Source: Candidatus Sabulitectum sp. (GTDB taxonomy: Bacteria > Fermentibacterota > Fermentibacteria > Fermentibacterales > JCC-6). Taken from it: a stretch of 32,007 nt of DNA. The notes under the pieces were generated by a model. It did no database searches, was not told the origin of the DNA, and saw only the letters and a program-made list of their open reading frames with translations. The position numbers were made by a program, and so were the translations under genes. The DNA lies in NCBI GenBank assembly GCA_021107435.1, contig JAIOSV010000052.1:1-32007 (forward strand), written 5' to 3'. Below are positions 24,682-32,007 of the stretch, piece after piece. The first letter of the stretch is position 1. Every line of letters starts with the position of its first letter.

Positions 24682-25581
24682 ATGCGGTTCAGAAAACCGG
24701 TAATTGGTATTGCACTTGCGGGTGGCGGAGCAAAAGGAATCGCACACATCGGTTTCCTTGAAGTACTCATTGAAAACGGGATTCCAATTGATATTATTTC
24801 TGGAACAAGCATAGGAGGGGTAATAGGAGCAGCTTTTGCCCTTGAACCTAATATTGAGAAACTGAAACATAAGATACATACACTTGTGGAATCTGATGTA
24901 TACAGAAATTTAAAACTGAACAGATTCAAAGCAACAGAAGAAGACAACTGGTTTGACAGGGTCAGAAATAGACTAAGAAGAAGCCTTTCATTTGCCGAGG
25001 CAGCGACCAGCCCATCGCTGGTTCCTGAAATAGCCGTAATAAGGCTTTTTGAAGAATTGTTTGATGACAAAACATTTGAGGAAACGAAACTTCCCTTTGC
25101 AGCGGTTGCGCTTGACCTTGTATCTGGTGAAGATGTTTTGTTTAGCGAAGGTTTAATCAGGAATGCAGTAAGAGCGAGCACTGCCATCCCCGGAATATTT
25201 CCTACAGTAAAAATTGATGGGAAAATACTTGTTGATGGCGGAGTAACAGCAAATGCTCCCGTGATGGCGGCAAAAAGAATGGGAGCGGATATAGTAATCA
25301 GTGTTATTTTCGGTTATGAGCCTTCCCCTCCGGGAAAACTCGAAAGTTCCATAGATGTTATTCTGAGAGGTGACGAACTGGCTAAACTGAAATTGTTCAG
25401 GATGCTCATTGAGAAAGCAGACTATGTTGTTGAGATTCGTGCAGGAAATACTCACTGGACTGATTTCGGAATGTATGATGAATTAATTGATATAGGGAAA
25501 AATGCTGCAATCAAACATCTTGACAAACTGAAAAGAATCTCCAGCAGAAATATGTTCAGGAGATTATTCAATTTCAGATAA
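24682..25581 (+). CDS. Patatin-like phospholipase (RssA type)
   Basis: A 299-residue serine hydrolase with the patatin dyad: oxyanion loop GGGAKG at 14-19, nucleophile S43 in GTSIG, and catalytic D185 in DGG. It is expected to hydrolyse acyl chains of phospholipids or related esters. There is no signal peptide, so it is probably cytoplasmic or peripheral at the membrane. ATG start with an AGAGGTGAGAG purine run upstream. Sampled segments of this gene are close to 32 percent GC against about 53 percent in hutU, which suggests a different origin. The basic C-terminus (SSRNMFRRLFNFR) could bind membrane. It stands alone with gene-free regions on both sides. Confidence 0.9.
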   Translation: MRFRKPVIGIALAGGGAKGIAHIGFLEVLIENGIPIDIISGTSIGGVIGAAFALEPNIEKLKHKIHTLVESDVYRNLKLNRFKATEEDNWFDRVRNRLRRSLSFAEAATSPSLVPEIAVIRLFEELFDDKTFEETKLPFAAVALDLVSGEDVLFSEGLIRNAVRASTAIPGIFPTVKIDGKILVDGGVTANAPVMAAKRMGADIVISVIFGYEPSPPGKLESSIDVILRGDELAKLKLFRMLIEKADYVVEIRAGNTHWTDFGMYDELIDIGKNAAIKHLDKLKRISSRNMFRRLFNFR

Positions 25582-25923
25582 TATCCTTCCGAATACCATA
25601 ACCCGAAGAGAATAGATCAGGAATGAGCCGTTTCATCCGTTCTATCTGGCACCCCGAACCGAATTCGAACTCAAACAGGGAAAGAAAGATTACGCCGGGT
25701 GACAGCATGACAAATGCTGAAAAAACTTGAGCAAAGATGTCTTGCAGTTTCGTTTTTCTCACTACAAAGATTATGTATTTTCAGCACTGAAGCTGTAGTA
25801 TTTCTGATGGGAAGTGTCCTTATGAGGACCGGATGCAGCAAGGCATGCTGCCAGACTGGTTGAAATTCTCCCGGCAGTACATATTATCCGGGAAGTTACA
25901 CAACAAAATAGGAAAGGAAAACA
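25582..25923. other. Gene-free region rich in short hairpins
   Basis: About 340 bases without a convincing gene. It contains dyads at 25703-25719 (CAGCAT/ATGCTG), 25780-25791 (TTCAG/CTGAA) and three more described in the next entry. A minus-strand open frame at 25574-25762 starts with GTG, has no ribosome site and is not believed. The promoter of the barrel-protein gene should be here but I could not fix it. Confidence 0.5.
25816..25893 (+). promoter_or_regulatory. Three consecutive stem-loops in the leader of the barrel-protein gene
   Basis: GTCCT-TATG-AGGAC (25816-25829), GCAGCA-AGGCA-TGCTGC (25835-25851) and TCCCGG-13 bases-CCGGGA (25869-25893) follow one another, ending about 30 bases before the ATG at 25924. 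None has a T-run, so they are not intrinsic terminators. They may stabilise or regulate the mRNA, or be part of a small RNA. Confidence 0.45.
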
Positions 25924-26457
25924 ATGAAAGCATTAATCGTTATGGCAGTACTTGCAACATTCGCCTTTGCCGGCGTTACTGAATTCGGCGTTCAGGTAGG
26001 ATACTGGAACCCAACCGGTGATATGGGGGACGCTTATAACGGAAACTTCTACTTCGGAGGTCAGTTCCTCTCCCATATGGATGTTGTAGCCATTGAGGCA
26101 TCAATCGGTTACACACCACTCAAGCTTGATGATGACGTGGAGGACCTGCTTGAGCTGGCCGGTGGTGAATTTTCCGGGCATGTAATTCCGATCACAGGCG
26201 GAGTAAGAAGCTACTCAAATGCTCTCTACGGAGCAGCAGGACTTGAACTGGATATAGCATCAGTAGAATTTGAATATGCTGATAATCCTACTCTCAACTA
26301 TGATGACTCCGATAGCGAGCTCGGTGGTTACATTGGTGCCGGTTTTGTTACCCCTATGGGAACAACTGGAGATCTTGACCTTAGCATCAGACTTCACCTC
26401 ATGGAGTTTGAGACAGATCAGATGTGGCTTGGTATCTGTGCTGGACTGAACTTCTAG
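25924..26457 (+). CDS. Small outer-membrane beta-barrel-like protein
   Basis: A 177-residue exported protein with signal peptide MKALIVMAVLATFAFAG. The mature part has alternating aromatic/polar strands (VTEFGVQVGYWNP, FYFGGQFL, VAIEASIGYTPL, LGGYIGAGFVTP, LDLSIRLHLMEF) and ends in GLNF, a C-terminal Phe as in many outer-membrane barrels. About eight strands would fit an OmpA/OmpW-size barrel. No ligand can be inferred. AAAGGA precedes the ATG; an excellent terminator follows, so it is a single-gene unit. Its upstream region is rich in hairpins. Confidence 0.75.
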   Translation: MKALIVMAVLATFAFAGVTEFGVQVGYWNPTGDMGDAYNGNFYFGGQFLSHMDVVAIEASIGYTPLKLDDDVEDLLELAGGEFSGHVIPITGGVRSYSNALYGAAGLELDIASVEFEYADNPTLNYDDSDSELGGYIGAGFVTPMGTTGDLDLSIRLHLMEFETDQMWLGICAGLNF

Positions 26458-26478
26458 CAGACAATACAGGTAAGAAAA

Positions 26479-26504
26479 GGGGCGGCCAGTCGGTCGCCCC
26501 TTTT
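26479..26504. terminator. Bidirectional intrinsic terminator
   Basis: GGGGCGGCC (26479-26487) pairs fully with GGTCGCCCC (26492-26500), one G-U, with AGTC loop; TTTT follows on the plus strand and AAAA precedes it, giving TTTT on the minus strand. It separates the convergent barrel-protein and MFS genes. Confidence 0.9.
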
Positions 26505-26511
26505 CCGTTCT

Positions 26512-27789
26512 TCAGCAGATCAATCCTTTTTCACACCTTTTCCTGTAGTGAATCAAAAACAGGATGCTGGCAGTTAAAAAGAAAAAGAAAGACAGCAGGA
26601 AATTTGCTGTAAACCCGAAGTACTTCATAATAACACTGCCAAGCACAGGGGCAACAAAACCCCTCAGTGCAGTGGCTGTAACATGCAGCCCCTGATAGGT
26701 AGCCGTTCTTCCCTCCGGCGCAAAAAACATACTGGACATGTTCCAGGATAGAACAATCCCGGCAATGCCTATGGCGAAAGCTGCCCAGGCCAGATAGAAA
26801 AGAGGAACCCCAAGTGAGGGAATCAGGCTGCTTCCCACAAGAAGCAATGGAAATCCCGCCAGGATTAAGCATACCACTCCGGTAAATTTGAAAGGATGAA
26901 GCCTGTCCATCTTTGCTCCCAGGAATGGAGCCAGAAGAAGCAGACCCAGCTGCCCGATTACTCCTTTAGCAAGAGCATACTGCTCATAGGAAAGATCCAG
27001 CACTTCCTGAGAAAAGAAGGGAATAGCGGGCAGGATAGTCATAAATCCAAAGCCGTAGATCATGAAAAATGCTTCAAACAGAACAAACTCTCTGTCCCCC
27101 TTTAAAACCTGTCCCACACTTTTGAAGAAATCTGTAAGATTTGATTGTGCAACAGTCACGGGATCTTTCATGCCCCTGGCCATAAGACCCATCACCGCAG
27201 CCTGTGCGCATCCCATCAAACCTTCAACGACGAAAAGCCATCTGTAGTAGGAAAAGTCTGCGTCAAGCAGAGCTCCAACCACCATGGCAGCAGGAAGAGC
27301 AAAGAGGTTGAGTGTGCTCATTGTCCAGCCGAACAGAAGCCCTCTGTGCCCCTTTTTGTAGCGACTGCGCATTACAGCATTCTGCCCCGGTATAACAAGG
27401 CTGTTGCTGCTGAAGTAGAGAAACAGCAGTATGAGCATGAAATTCACACTGCCGGAGAAGAACATCAACGCAATGGGCAGTCTCAGCACCGCTCCAATAA
27501 ATATTGCAGTTGAATGCCTGTTGCTGCTGTCTACAAAGTGACTTACTAGAACACTGAACAGGTTGCTCACCGGCCATATCATAGTCAGCAGAGTAATCTG
27601 CATAACGCTGGCATCCAGCCCGTTGGTGGCAATGTAATCATGGTTCATCATTACACCAACAGCTATTGCGCCCAGCGCCTGACTGATCAGATGCAGTTTG
27701 AATGCACCCTTTTCGTCATCGGTAAGTGACATCCCAAAAAGCGAGCGGCCCGCCATATCCGGCGGAACCGCTCTTCTGTTGAAGAACAA
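26512..27789 (-). CDS. Major facilitator superfamily transporter
   Basis: A 425-residue integral membrane protein with about 11-12 hydrophobic helices, split by a basic central loop (MARGMKDPVTVAQSNLTDFF) into two halves. The KMDRLHPFK loop after GLLLLAPFLGA in the second half is typical of MFS carriers. The substrate is unknown; neighbouring cysC hints at sulfate or sulfated compounds, as inference only. The start is taken as TTG at 27787-27789, two bases after the cysC stop, with GGTAAG as a weak site; ATG codons at residues 12 and 20 are alternatives. It ends at the shared terminator. Confidence 0.85.
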   Translation of the reverse strand: MFFNRRAVPPDMAGRSLFGMSLTDDEKGAFKLHLISQALGAIAVGVMMNHDYIATNGLDASVMQITLLTMIWPVSNLFSVLVSHFVDSSNRHSTAIFIGAVLRLPIALMFFSGSVNFMLILLFLYFSSNSLVIPGQNAVMRSRYKKGHRGLLFGWTMSTLNLFALPAAMVVGALLDADFSYYRWLFVVEGLMGCAQAAVMGLMARGMKDPVTVAQSNLTDFFKSVGQVLKGDREFVLFEAFFMIYGFGFMTILPAIPFFSQEVLDLSYEQYALAKGVIGQLGLLLLAPFLGAKMDRLHPFKFTGVVCLILAGFPLLLVGSSLIPSLGVPLFYLAWAAFAIGIAGIVLSWNMSSMFFAPEGRTATYQGLHVTATALRGFVAPVLGSVIMKYFGFTANFLLSFFFFLTASILFLIHYRKRCEKGLIC

Positions 27790-27791
27790 AT

Positions 27792-28406
27792 CTACTTACC
27801 CGGGACTATGCCCATTTCCTCAAGCTTTCTGATAACCTCAATTGCAGATTCTTCAGGGGTCTGCCTGTCAGTATGAAGATGAACCTCAGGCTTCTCCGGA
27901 GCCTCGTAGGGAGCACTGATACCGGTGAATGAAGGGATAATGCCGGCTCTGGCCTTCTTGTAAAGACCTTTGGGATCTCTTTCCTCTGCTACTGCCAGAG
28001 GTACATCAACGTAAACCTCAACGAAATCTCCGTCGTTCTGCATTTCTCTGGCTTTATCCCTGCCTGCGGCATAGGGGCTGATGAAAGCGAGAAGATTTAC
28101 TATTCCAAAGCTGGTAAAGAGCTTCGCGACTTCACCTATTCTGCGGATGTTCTCTGTTCTGTCTTCCGGTGAGAAACCAAGATCACTGTTCAGGCCCTGC
28201 CTTACATTATCACCGTCAAGTATTGCTGTGCGTACACCTCTTGCATGAAGCATTCTGGAAACATAGTCTGCTACAGTAGACTTGCCGCATCCACTGAGAC
28301 CGGTAAACCACACGGTTGCGCCCCTGTGGTTATTCAGTTCTTCAATGTCTATTCTGCCGGTAGCGTGGTCGTGCCATGTGAGATTTCTGTCTTCAGTTGT
28401 ACTCAT
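27792..28406 (-). CDS. cysC: Adenylylsulfate (APS) kinase
   Basis: A 204-residue kinase phosphorylating APS to PAPS. Walker A GLSGCGKS at 36-43, the DGDNVRQGL block from residue 64, SPY at 110-112 in AFISPYAAG and the [23 protein letters not shown] lid identify it securely. Start ATG at 28404-28406 follows AGGAGAACTC; a long upstream extension crosses the divergent promoter region and is rejected. The sulfate adenylyltransferase genes cysD/cysN or sat are absent here. It shares a transcript with the MFS gene and is divergent from purC. Confidence 0.95.
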   Translation of the reverse strand: MSTTEDRNLTWHDHATGRIDIEELNNHRGATVWFTGLSGCGKSTVADYVSRMLHARGVRTAILDGDNVRQGLNSDLGFSPEDRTENIRRIGEVAKLFTSFGIVNLLAFISPYAAGRDKAREMQNDGDFVEVYVDVPLAVAEERDPKGLYKKARAGIIPSFTGISAPYEAPEKPEVHLHTDRQTPEESAIEVIRKLEEMGIVPGK

Positions 28407-28527
28407 GAGTTCTCCTTCATCTGTTCGGTTTAAGCGGGCAATATACAATGGTTGGTCAATTGATGGGCTGATTTCATATTTTACCTGTATGAAATCAATT
28501 AAAAACTTTAATCCCTGGAGAAAAACA

Positions 28528-29493
28528 ATGAAGAACAAAGAAGCTGTGATCAGAGAAAATCTGAACAACTGCCTTACTGAAACTGCGGAAATGGGAATCG
28601 GAAAATGCAAGCGGGGCAAGGTAAGAGATATTTACGATCTGGGAGACAGGCTCCTCCTCGTAACAACGGACAGACAAAGTGCCTTTGACCGGATTCTCGC
28701 TTCAGTGCCTTTCAAGGGACAGGTTTTAAACAGAGTCAGCGCATGGTGGTTCAAACAGACCGAACACATTGTGCCCAATCATGTAATCAGCATTCCCCAC
28801 CCCAATGCAACGCTTGGGAGAAAGATGGATGTTTTCCCCATAGAATTTGTAATGAGAGGCTACCTCACAGGCAGCAGCGGAACCAGTGCCTGGACTCTTT
28901 ACAACAGGGGCGAAAGAAACATCTGCGGCAACATTCTTCCTGACGGTATGGTAAAACATGAAAAGTTCCCGATAGCTCTTATAACACCAACCACCAAGAG
29001 TGAAGAACACGACGAGTCCATTACCCCTGCGGAAATTGTATCAAAAGGCTTTATGACACAAGAAGACTGGGACAACGCATCTCGTATCGCCAAAGAACTT
29101 TTCGCATTCGGTGTAAGAACAGCAGCGGAACGTGAACTGATTCTTGTGGACACCAAATACGAGATGGGCAAAGACGAGAATGGTAACATCGTTCTTATTG
29201 ATGAGATCCACACACCGGACAGCTCCCGTTACTGGCTTGCTGAAAGCTATCGGGAACGCCTTGACGCCGGGCTGAACCCAAAAAACATTGACAAGGAATT
29301 TCTCCGCCTCTGGTTCAAAGATAACTGTGACCCCTATAACGACGAGGTGTTGCCCGAAGCTCCGGCAGACCTTGTTGCCGAACTCTCTTCAAGATACATC
29401 ACTCTCTTTGAAATGATAACCGGAGAAGAATTCGAGCCGGTTGAGGGCAATCCTGCACGGAACCTTCTTGATGCCGTAAAGAATCTGCAGTAA
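28528..29493 (+). CDS. purC: Phosphoribosylaminoimidazole-succinocarboxamide (SAICAR) synthase
   Basis: A 321-residue ligase joining CAIR and aspartate in purine synthesis. [15 protein letters not shown] is the N-terminal ATP-binding block, then [39 protein letters not shown], and the C-terminal [14 protein letters not shown] motif. It belongs to the longer ~300-residue type rather than the ~240-residue type. ATG at 28528-28530 follows CTGGAG; an open extension back to 28282 lies antisense to cysC and is rejected. Single gene or first gene before the acetyltransferase, with 54 bases between them. Confidence 0.97.
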   Translation: MKNKEAVIRENLNNCLTETAEMGIGKCKRGKVRDIYDLGDRLLLVTTDRQSAFDRILASVPFKGQVLNRVSAWWFKQTEHIVPNHVISIPHPNATLGRKMDVFPIEFVMRGYLTGSSGTSAWTLYNRGERNICGNILPDGMVKHEKFPIALITPTTKSEEHDESITPAEIVSKGFMTQEDWDNASRIAKELFAFGVRTAAERELILVDTKYEMGKDENGNIVLIDEIHTPDSSRYWLAESYRERLDAGLNPKNIDKEFLRLWFKDNCDPYNDEVLPEAPADLVAELSSRYITLFEMITGEEFEPVEGNPARNLLDAVKNLQ

Positions 29494-29547
29494 CTATGCA
29501 TCCCCCTGGAATCTTGATGTATCTCTTCAAGCTGAGAGGCAGGGACA

Positions 29548-30039
29548 ATGACCGGTAGATTCGAATTCAAACCTTTTGACGAAAATGAAGATCTCGAACT
29601 TGTTCTTGTATGGCTGATTGAAACCAAAAGAGCAATTCCTGATACCGATGTGGACATTGCCCTTGAAAGAAAACACTACTTTGCCGATATAAGAATAATA
29701 CAGGCCAGAGAGAAAGAATTCGCTTCAGTTCTGTATCTTGATAACAAGCCGGTTGGCTATCTCTGCACTTTCCCCATGCCAAAACATCCCGAGAGTGCCT
29801 GGCTTGACTTCTGCTATCTGATTCCAGGGATGAGAGGCACTGAAGCATCGAATCTTATTACAGAACGAACTGTTCAACTGGCAGAACAAAGAGGCTGTAA
29901 AGCAATCTTCCTGAATGTTCACCACTTGAACCACAGAGCAACAGCCTTCTATGAAAAGAATGGCTGGCAACTGCAAAAAAAGAAAGATGACGGGTATATT
30001 CGAATGAAGAAAAGTCTTGCTCACGCTGATTCAGAATAA
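29548..30039 (+). CDS. GNAT family N-acetyltransferase
   Basis: A 163-residue protein with a GNAT fold: strand FASVLYLDNKPVGYLCTF, then LDFCYLIPGMRGTEASNLITERTVQLAEQRG carrying the acetyl-CoA pyrophosphate loop in a diverged form (MRGTEA instead of RGxGxG), and the C-terminal NHRATAFYEKNGWQ typical of the family. The acceptor cannot be predicted. ATG at 29548 with AGGGA just upstream. It is located 54 bases after purC on the same strand. Confidence 0.82.
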   Translation: MTGRFEFKPFDENEDLELVLVWLIETKRAIPDTDVDIALERKHYFADIRIIQAREKEFASVLYLDNKPVGYLCTFPMPKHPESAWLDFCYLIPGMRGTEASNLITERTVQLAEQRGCKAIFLNVHHLNHRATAFYEKNGWQLQKKKDDGYIRMKKSLAHADSE

Positions 30040-30195
30040 GAGACTGACTTTCTCATTCAAAAAAAATGTCTATTCCTGTGCAAATCAAATGTTCTATACT
30101 CGAATTGCATGGAATCCGCTACCTCTTCTGTATTCCACTTGTATCCACCGCTGCAATATGAGATATTTATTGTCAGGTGTTTCATAGTGTTTCTG

Positions 30196-30228
30196 GCAGT
30201 GACTTATATGCGATCACTGCAGCAGTGA
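30196..30228 (+). repeat. Three alternating copies of a 7-mer (GCAGTGA / TCACTGC / GCAGTGA)
   Basis: GCAGTGA at 30196-30202, its exact reverse complement TCACTGC at 30214-30220, and GCAGTGA again at 30222-30228. The first two can form a hairpin with an 11-base loop; the second and third form a near-perfect palindrome with one central base. The two pairings exclude each other. The set lies about 30 bases before the H-NOX start and is either an operator for a dimeric regulator or an RNA switch. Confidence 0.7.
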
Positions 30229-30258
30229 AGTCATGCAAGTAATAATCAGGAGGTTGAG

Positions 30259-30780
30259 ATGAAAGGAATAATAGCTATCTCTTTGAAGAGATTGGTTAAG
30301 AAAGAATACGGTTTGGAAAAATGGTATGACATTCTTGAAAGATCAGGCTTCAGCAAATATGAACTTATAAAAGCATCTGATGATCTTGATGACGCAAAAT
30401 TTTTGAATATTATAGCGTCTACTTGTGCTGTGCTGGACATAACACTGGAACAGGCTGCTGATGCTTTTGGTGACTACTGGGTTAATGAGTATGCACCTGA
30501 GGTTTACTCAGTCTACTACAAGAATGCCAAGACAGCAAAAGAGCTCATTCTGAACATGAATAATGTTCACAAAAAAGTAGTTCTGGATCTTGAGAACGCC
30601 AGACCGCCTACTTTCGAATTTGAGTGGAAGAATGATAATACTCTTCTCATAAATTACAAGTCAGACAGAAATCTTGCAATTCTTATGATCGGATTGCTAA
30701 AAGGAGTCAGCAAATATTACAATGAAGATCTAAAAATAAGACTAATATCTGACAATACAGCTGAGGTAGTATTTAATTAG
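30259..30780 (+). CDS. Stand-alone H-NOX (heme nitric oxide/oxygen-binding) protein
   Basis: A 173-residue single-domain heme sensor. The proximal heme ligand is H104 in NMNNVHKKV, with the usual PP pair after it (ARPPTFEF), and the heme-propionate motif is Y133-S135-R137 (YKSDR). The N-terminal MKGIIAISLKRLVKKEYG and the GLLKGVSKYY segment also fit the family. In ungapped alignment the position of the distal tyrosine of oxygen-binding members (Tyr140 of the Thermoanaerobacter protein) is L142, so the protein should bind NO rather than oxygen. AGGAGG lies well before the ATG. The gene is AT-rich (about 30 percent GC in a sampled segment). Usual partners (histidine kinase, diguanylate cyclase, chemotaxis receptor) are not adjacent. 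Confidence 0.9.
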   Translation: MKGIIAISLKRLVKKEYGLEKWYDILERSGFSKYELIKASDDLDDAKFLNIIASTCAVLDITLEQAADAFGDYWVNEYAPEVYSVYYKNAKTAKELILNMNNVHKKVVLDLENARPPTFEFEWKNDNTLLINYKSDRNLAILMIGLLKGVSKYYNEDLKIRLISDNTAEVVFN

Positions 30781-30846
30781 CATATTACATGCATGAGTAG
30801 AATCCGTGATTCAGCAAAGATGGTTTTCTGTTAATATCCGGGGAAG

Positions 30847-30870
30847 GGAGGCTTCCCGAAGGATGCCTCC
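30847..30870. terminator. Hairpin between convergent H-NOX and lipoprotein genes
   Basis: GGAGGC (30847-30852) pairs with GCCTCC (30865-30870), one mismatch, then TCC/GGA closing a TTCG tetraloop on the minus strand. No T-run follows, so it may be a weak or factor-assisted terminator or a 3'-end protecting stem-loop. Confidence 0.45.
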
Positions 30871-30891
30871 TCCTTAAACTTAGAGACTTCT

Positions 30892-32007
30892 TTATTCTGC
30901 AAGTTCCAGAATATAGATCTGCTGGTAAAGCTCAGGGTTGGTTGAGTAGGCAATGATGCCCTGCTCATCAATATTGAAATCCCAGAACACAAAGTTATCG
31001 TCAACAACAAGTGCATCCCCGGTACCATTTCCTGCTTCAGAAAGGGAGGCGGTAAACAGCTTTTCCCCATTGTAGTCGTAGATATCGAAAACCGGTTCGA
31101 GGACTGTACCCCTGCGAACCCATATCCTGTCTTCACCATCTACTTCAACCTCACTGATGGTGTTTCTGTAAGGATCGGCATTGTATTCTATCACAACACC
31201 TTCTGCCCCCATGGCTTCAAGATATGCTTCCACATATATCTCTTCATCGGATATTTCCTCAAGTGTCTTCTCTACCTGCACAGCATCCTCGCGTATCTCA
31301 AGAAACAACTCACCGTCAGCCCGGAAGCCCTCTACCAGATACTCTTCACTGGTCAACTCCGCTATAAACACATTTCCATTCCGGTCTGCGGTAAACACAT
31401 GACCCATGAGTGTGTTCTTCAACAGAGCTGTCAAGTTGCCGGGATCAAACGGGAATTCATACTCCCAGTACTTCACAACCGGCTCTTCGCCTTCCTCATA
31501 CCTGCCGATGAAGGTTCTGACTTGAGCATCACCGCTCTCCTCTGGAAGCACCTCAAGTCTGATAGCCACATAAGCATTACCGTCAGCTCCGGATGTATTC
31601 ATAGGTGGGTTGCTGTAGAAAGGAGTAACAATGCCAAGCCATTCGCCTTCACTGGCAAAGGCATTCATTCCACCACCCTGCGGCGCTATCACAAAAACTC
31701 TTCCATCTCCGGCAACTGTCATAGTCACAGGGCGTAAGAGCTCTCCCGGGCCGCTGCCGTGATTGGATATCTGTCTCAGGAATTCCCCTTGAGGGGAATA
31801 AACTCTGACGCAGCAGGCGGACAGATCAAGAACGAGGATGTTTCCATCCAGATCATGATCAATTGCCTGTACCGCTCCCAGCACATAATTACTGTCTCCG
31901 TACTCAACTCCAATGATCCCCTTAATACTCAGTTCAACTGTCTGCCCGGTAGAGTCAGCGATTTCGCCGGGATTGCTTCTCCCCGCTTCGTAACCGCATC
32001 CGCTTAA
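30892..32007 (-). CDS. Six-bladed beta-propeller lipoprotein (5' end outside window)
   Basis: The minus-strand frame is open from the right edge to the stop at 30892, giving at least 371 residues. The first visible residues are LSGCGYEAG, a lipobox: the Cys would be the lipidated N-terminus, so only part of the signal peptide is missing. The body is a six-bladed NHL-like propeller: VQAIDHDLDGNILVLDLS, VRVYSPQGEFLRQI and the GSGPGELLRP signature of the 6-bladed beta-propeller family common in Bacteroidetes and relatives, then DRNGNVFIAE, VDGEDRIWVRR and FDIYDYNGEKLFTA. A start at 31884 would cut the first blade and is rejected. The protein is probably anchored at the outer membrane; ligand unknown. 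Confidence 0.85.
   Translation of the reverse strand, partial: LSGCGYEAGRSNPGEIADSTGQTVELSIKGIIGVEYGDSNYVLGAVQAIDHDLDGNILVLDLSACCVRVYSPQGEFLRQISNHGSGPGELLRPVTMTVAGDGRVFVIAPQGGGMNAFASEGEWLGIVTPFYSNPPMNTSGADGNAYVAIRLEVLPEESGDAQVRTFIGRYEEGEEPVVKYWEYEFPFDPGNLTALLKNTLMGHVFTADRNGNVFIAELTSEEYLVEGFRADGELFLEIREDAVQVEKTLEEISDEEIYVEAYLEAMGAEGVVIEYNADPYRNTISEVEVDGEDRIWVRRGTVLEPVFDIYDYNGEKLFTASLSEAGNGTGDALVVDDNFVFWDFNIDEQGIIAYSTNPELYQQIYILELAE

Noticed and set aside
24600-25187. 195-codon frame antisense to the patatin gene
   Set aside because: It runs opposite to the GGGAKG and GTSIG motifs, lacks a ribosome site, and its serine-rich content is typical of shadow translation.
25640-25690. Sequence resembling a tRNA T-arm (TTCGAA surroundings)
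   Set aside because: The flanking bases do not pair as a five-base T stem and no acceptor or anticodon arm can be formed.
25574-25762. Minus-strand 62-codon frame with a hydrophobic middle
   Set aside because: GTG start without ribosome site, overlaps the end of the patatin gene on the other strand, and I recognise no domain. A decayed fragment remains possible.
28407-28619. N-terminal extension of cysC with a hydrophobic stretch, and matching 5' extension of purC
   Set aside because: Both cross the divergent promoter region and each other; clear ribosome sites (AGGAG, GGAG) mark the shorter starts.
1-32007. CRISPR array, insertion sequence, integrase, att site, tRNA or rRNA
   Set aside because: I looked on both strands and saw no regularly spaced repeats, transposase motifs or RNA-gene signatures; a computed scan (tRNAscan, CRISPR finder) could still reveal something I missed.

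Overview
This 32 kb stretch looks like bacterial chromosome from a Gram-negative member of the FCB superphylum (the Bacteroidetes/Fibrobacteres/Cloacimonetes/Fermentibacteria neighbourhood). The reasons are three large secreted proteins that end in a Por-like/FlgD-like C-terminal sorting domain, a DUF4954 beta-helix protein, a long-form urocanase, a lipoprotein beta-propeller with the GSGPGE signature, and a small outer-membrane-barrel-like protein ending in Phe. The phylum-level guess is inference. Gene density is high, several genes overlap by 1-8 bases, GTG and TTG starts are frequent, and I see no tRNA, rRNA, insertion sequence, integrase or CRISPR array.

Layout. 1-320: truncated AAA ATPase with a DUF4143-type N-terminus (minus). 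609-4422: minus operon of a class I glutamine-amidotransferase-like protein, Xaa-His dipeptidase PepD and a DUF4954 protein. 4560-5564: divergent radical SAM/SPASM protein. 5565-7371: peptidase T and a small exported protein (minus). 7448-9567: plus operon of an HTH-EIIA fusion, pyrB and pyrI. 9630-13393: tandem paralogous FG-GAP beta-propeller proteins (minus), each with its own terminator. 13480-16849: yebC-ruvC-ruvA-ruvB-queH (minus). 16912-19306: three overlapping genes, all beginning with the same CxxC-14-CxxC zinc ribbon followed by a P-F-W motif; two carry membrane segments. 19414-21594: secreted M14 zinc carboxypeptidase. 21768-24372: urocanate hydratase and a HAD phosphatase (plus). 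24682-25581: AT-rich patatin. 25924-26457: small barrel-like protein behind a hairpin-rich leader. 26512-28406: orphan APS kinase cysC and an MFS transporter (minus). 28528-30039: purC and a GNAT acetyltransferase. 30259-30780: AT-rich stand-alone H-NOX heme sensor with three 7-mer inverted copies just upstream. 30892-32007: beta-propeller lipoprotein, 5' end outside the window.

How the genes fit together. The peptidases (secreted M14 enzyme, PepD, PepT) with urocanase suggest growth on peptides, including histidine-containing ones. pyrBI and purC are housekeeping nucleotide synthesis, and yebC-ruvCAB-queH is a conserved recombination/translation cluster. The most novel-looking part is the three-gene zinc-ribbon/PFW membrane set at 16912-19306. 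Second is the stand-alone H-NOX gene with its unusual upstream repeat triad and no obvious signalling partner next to it.
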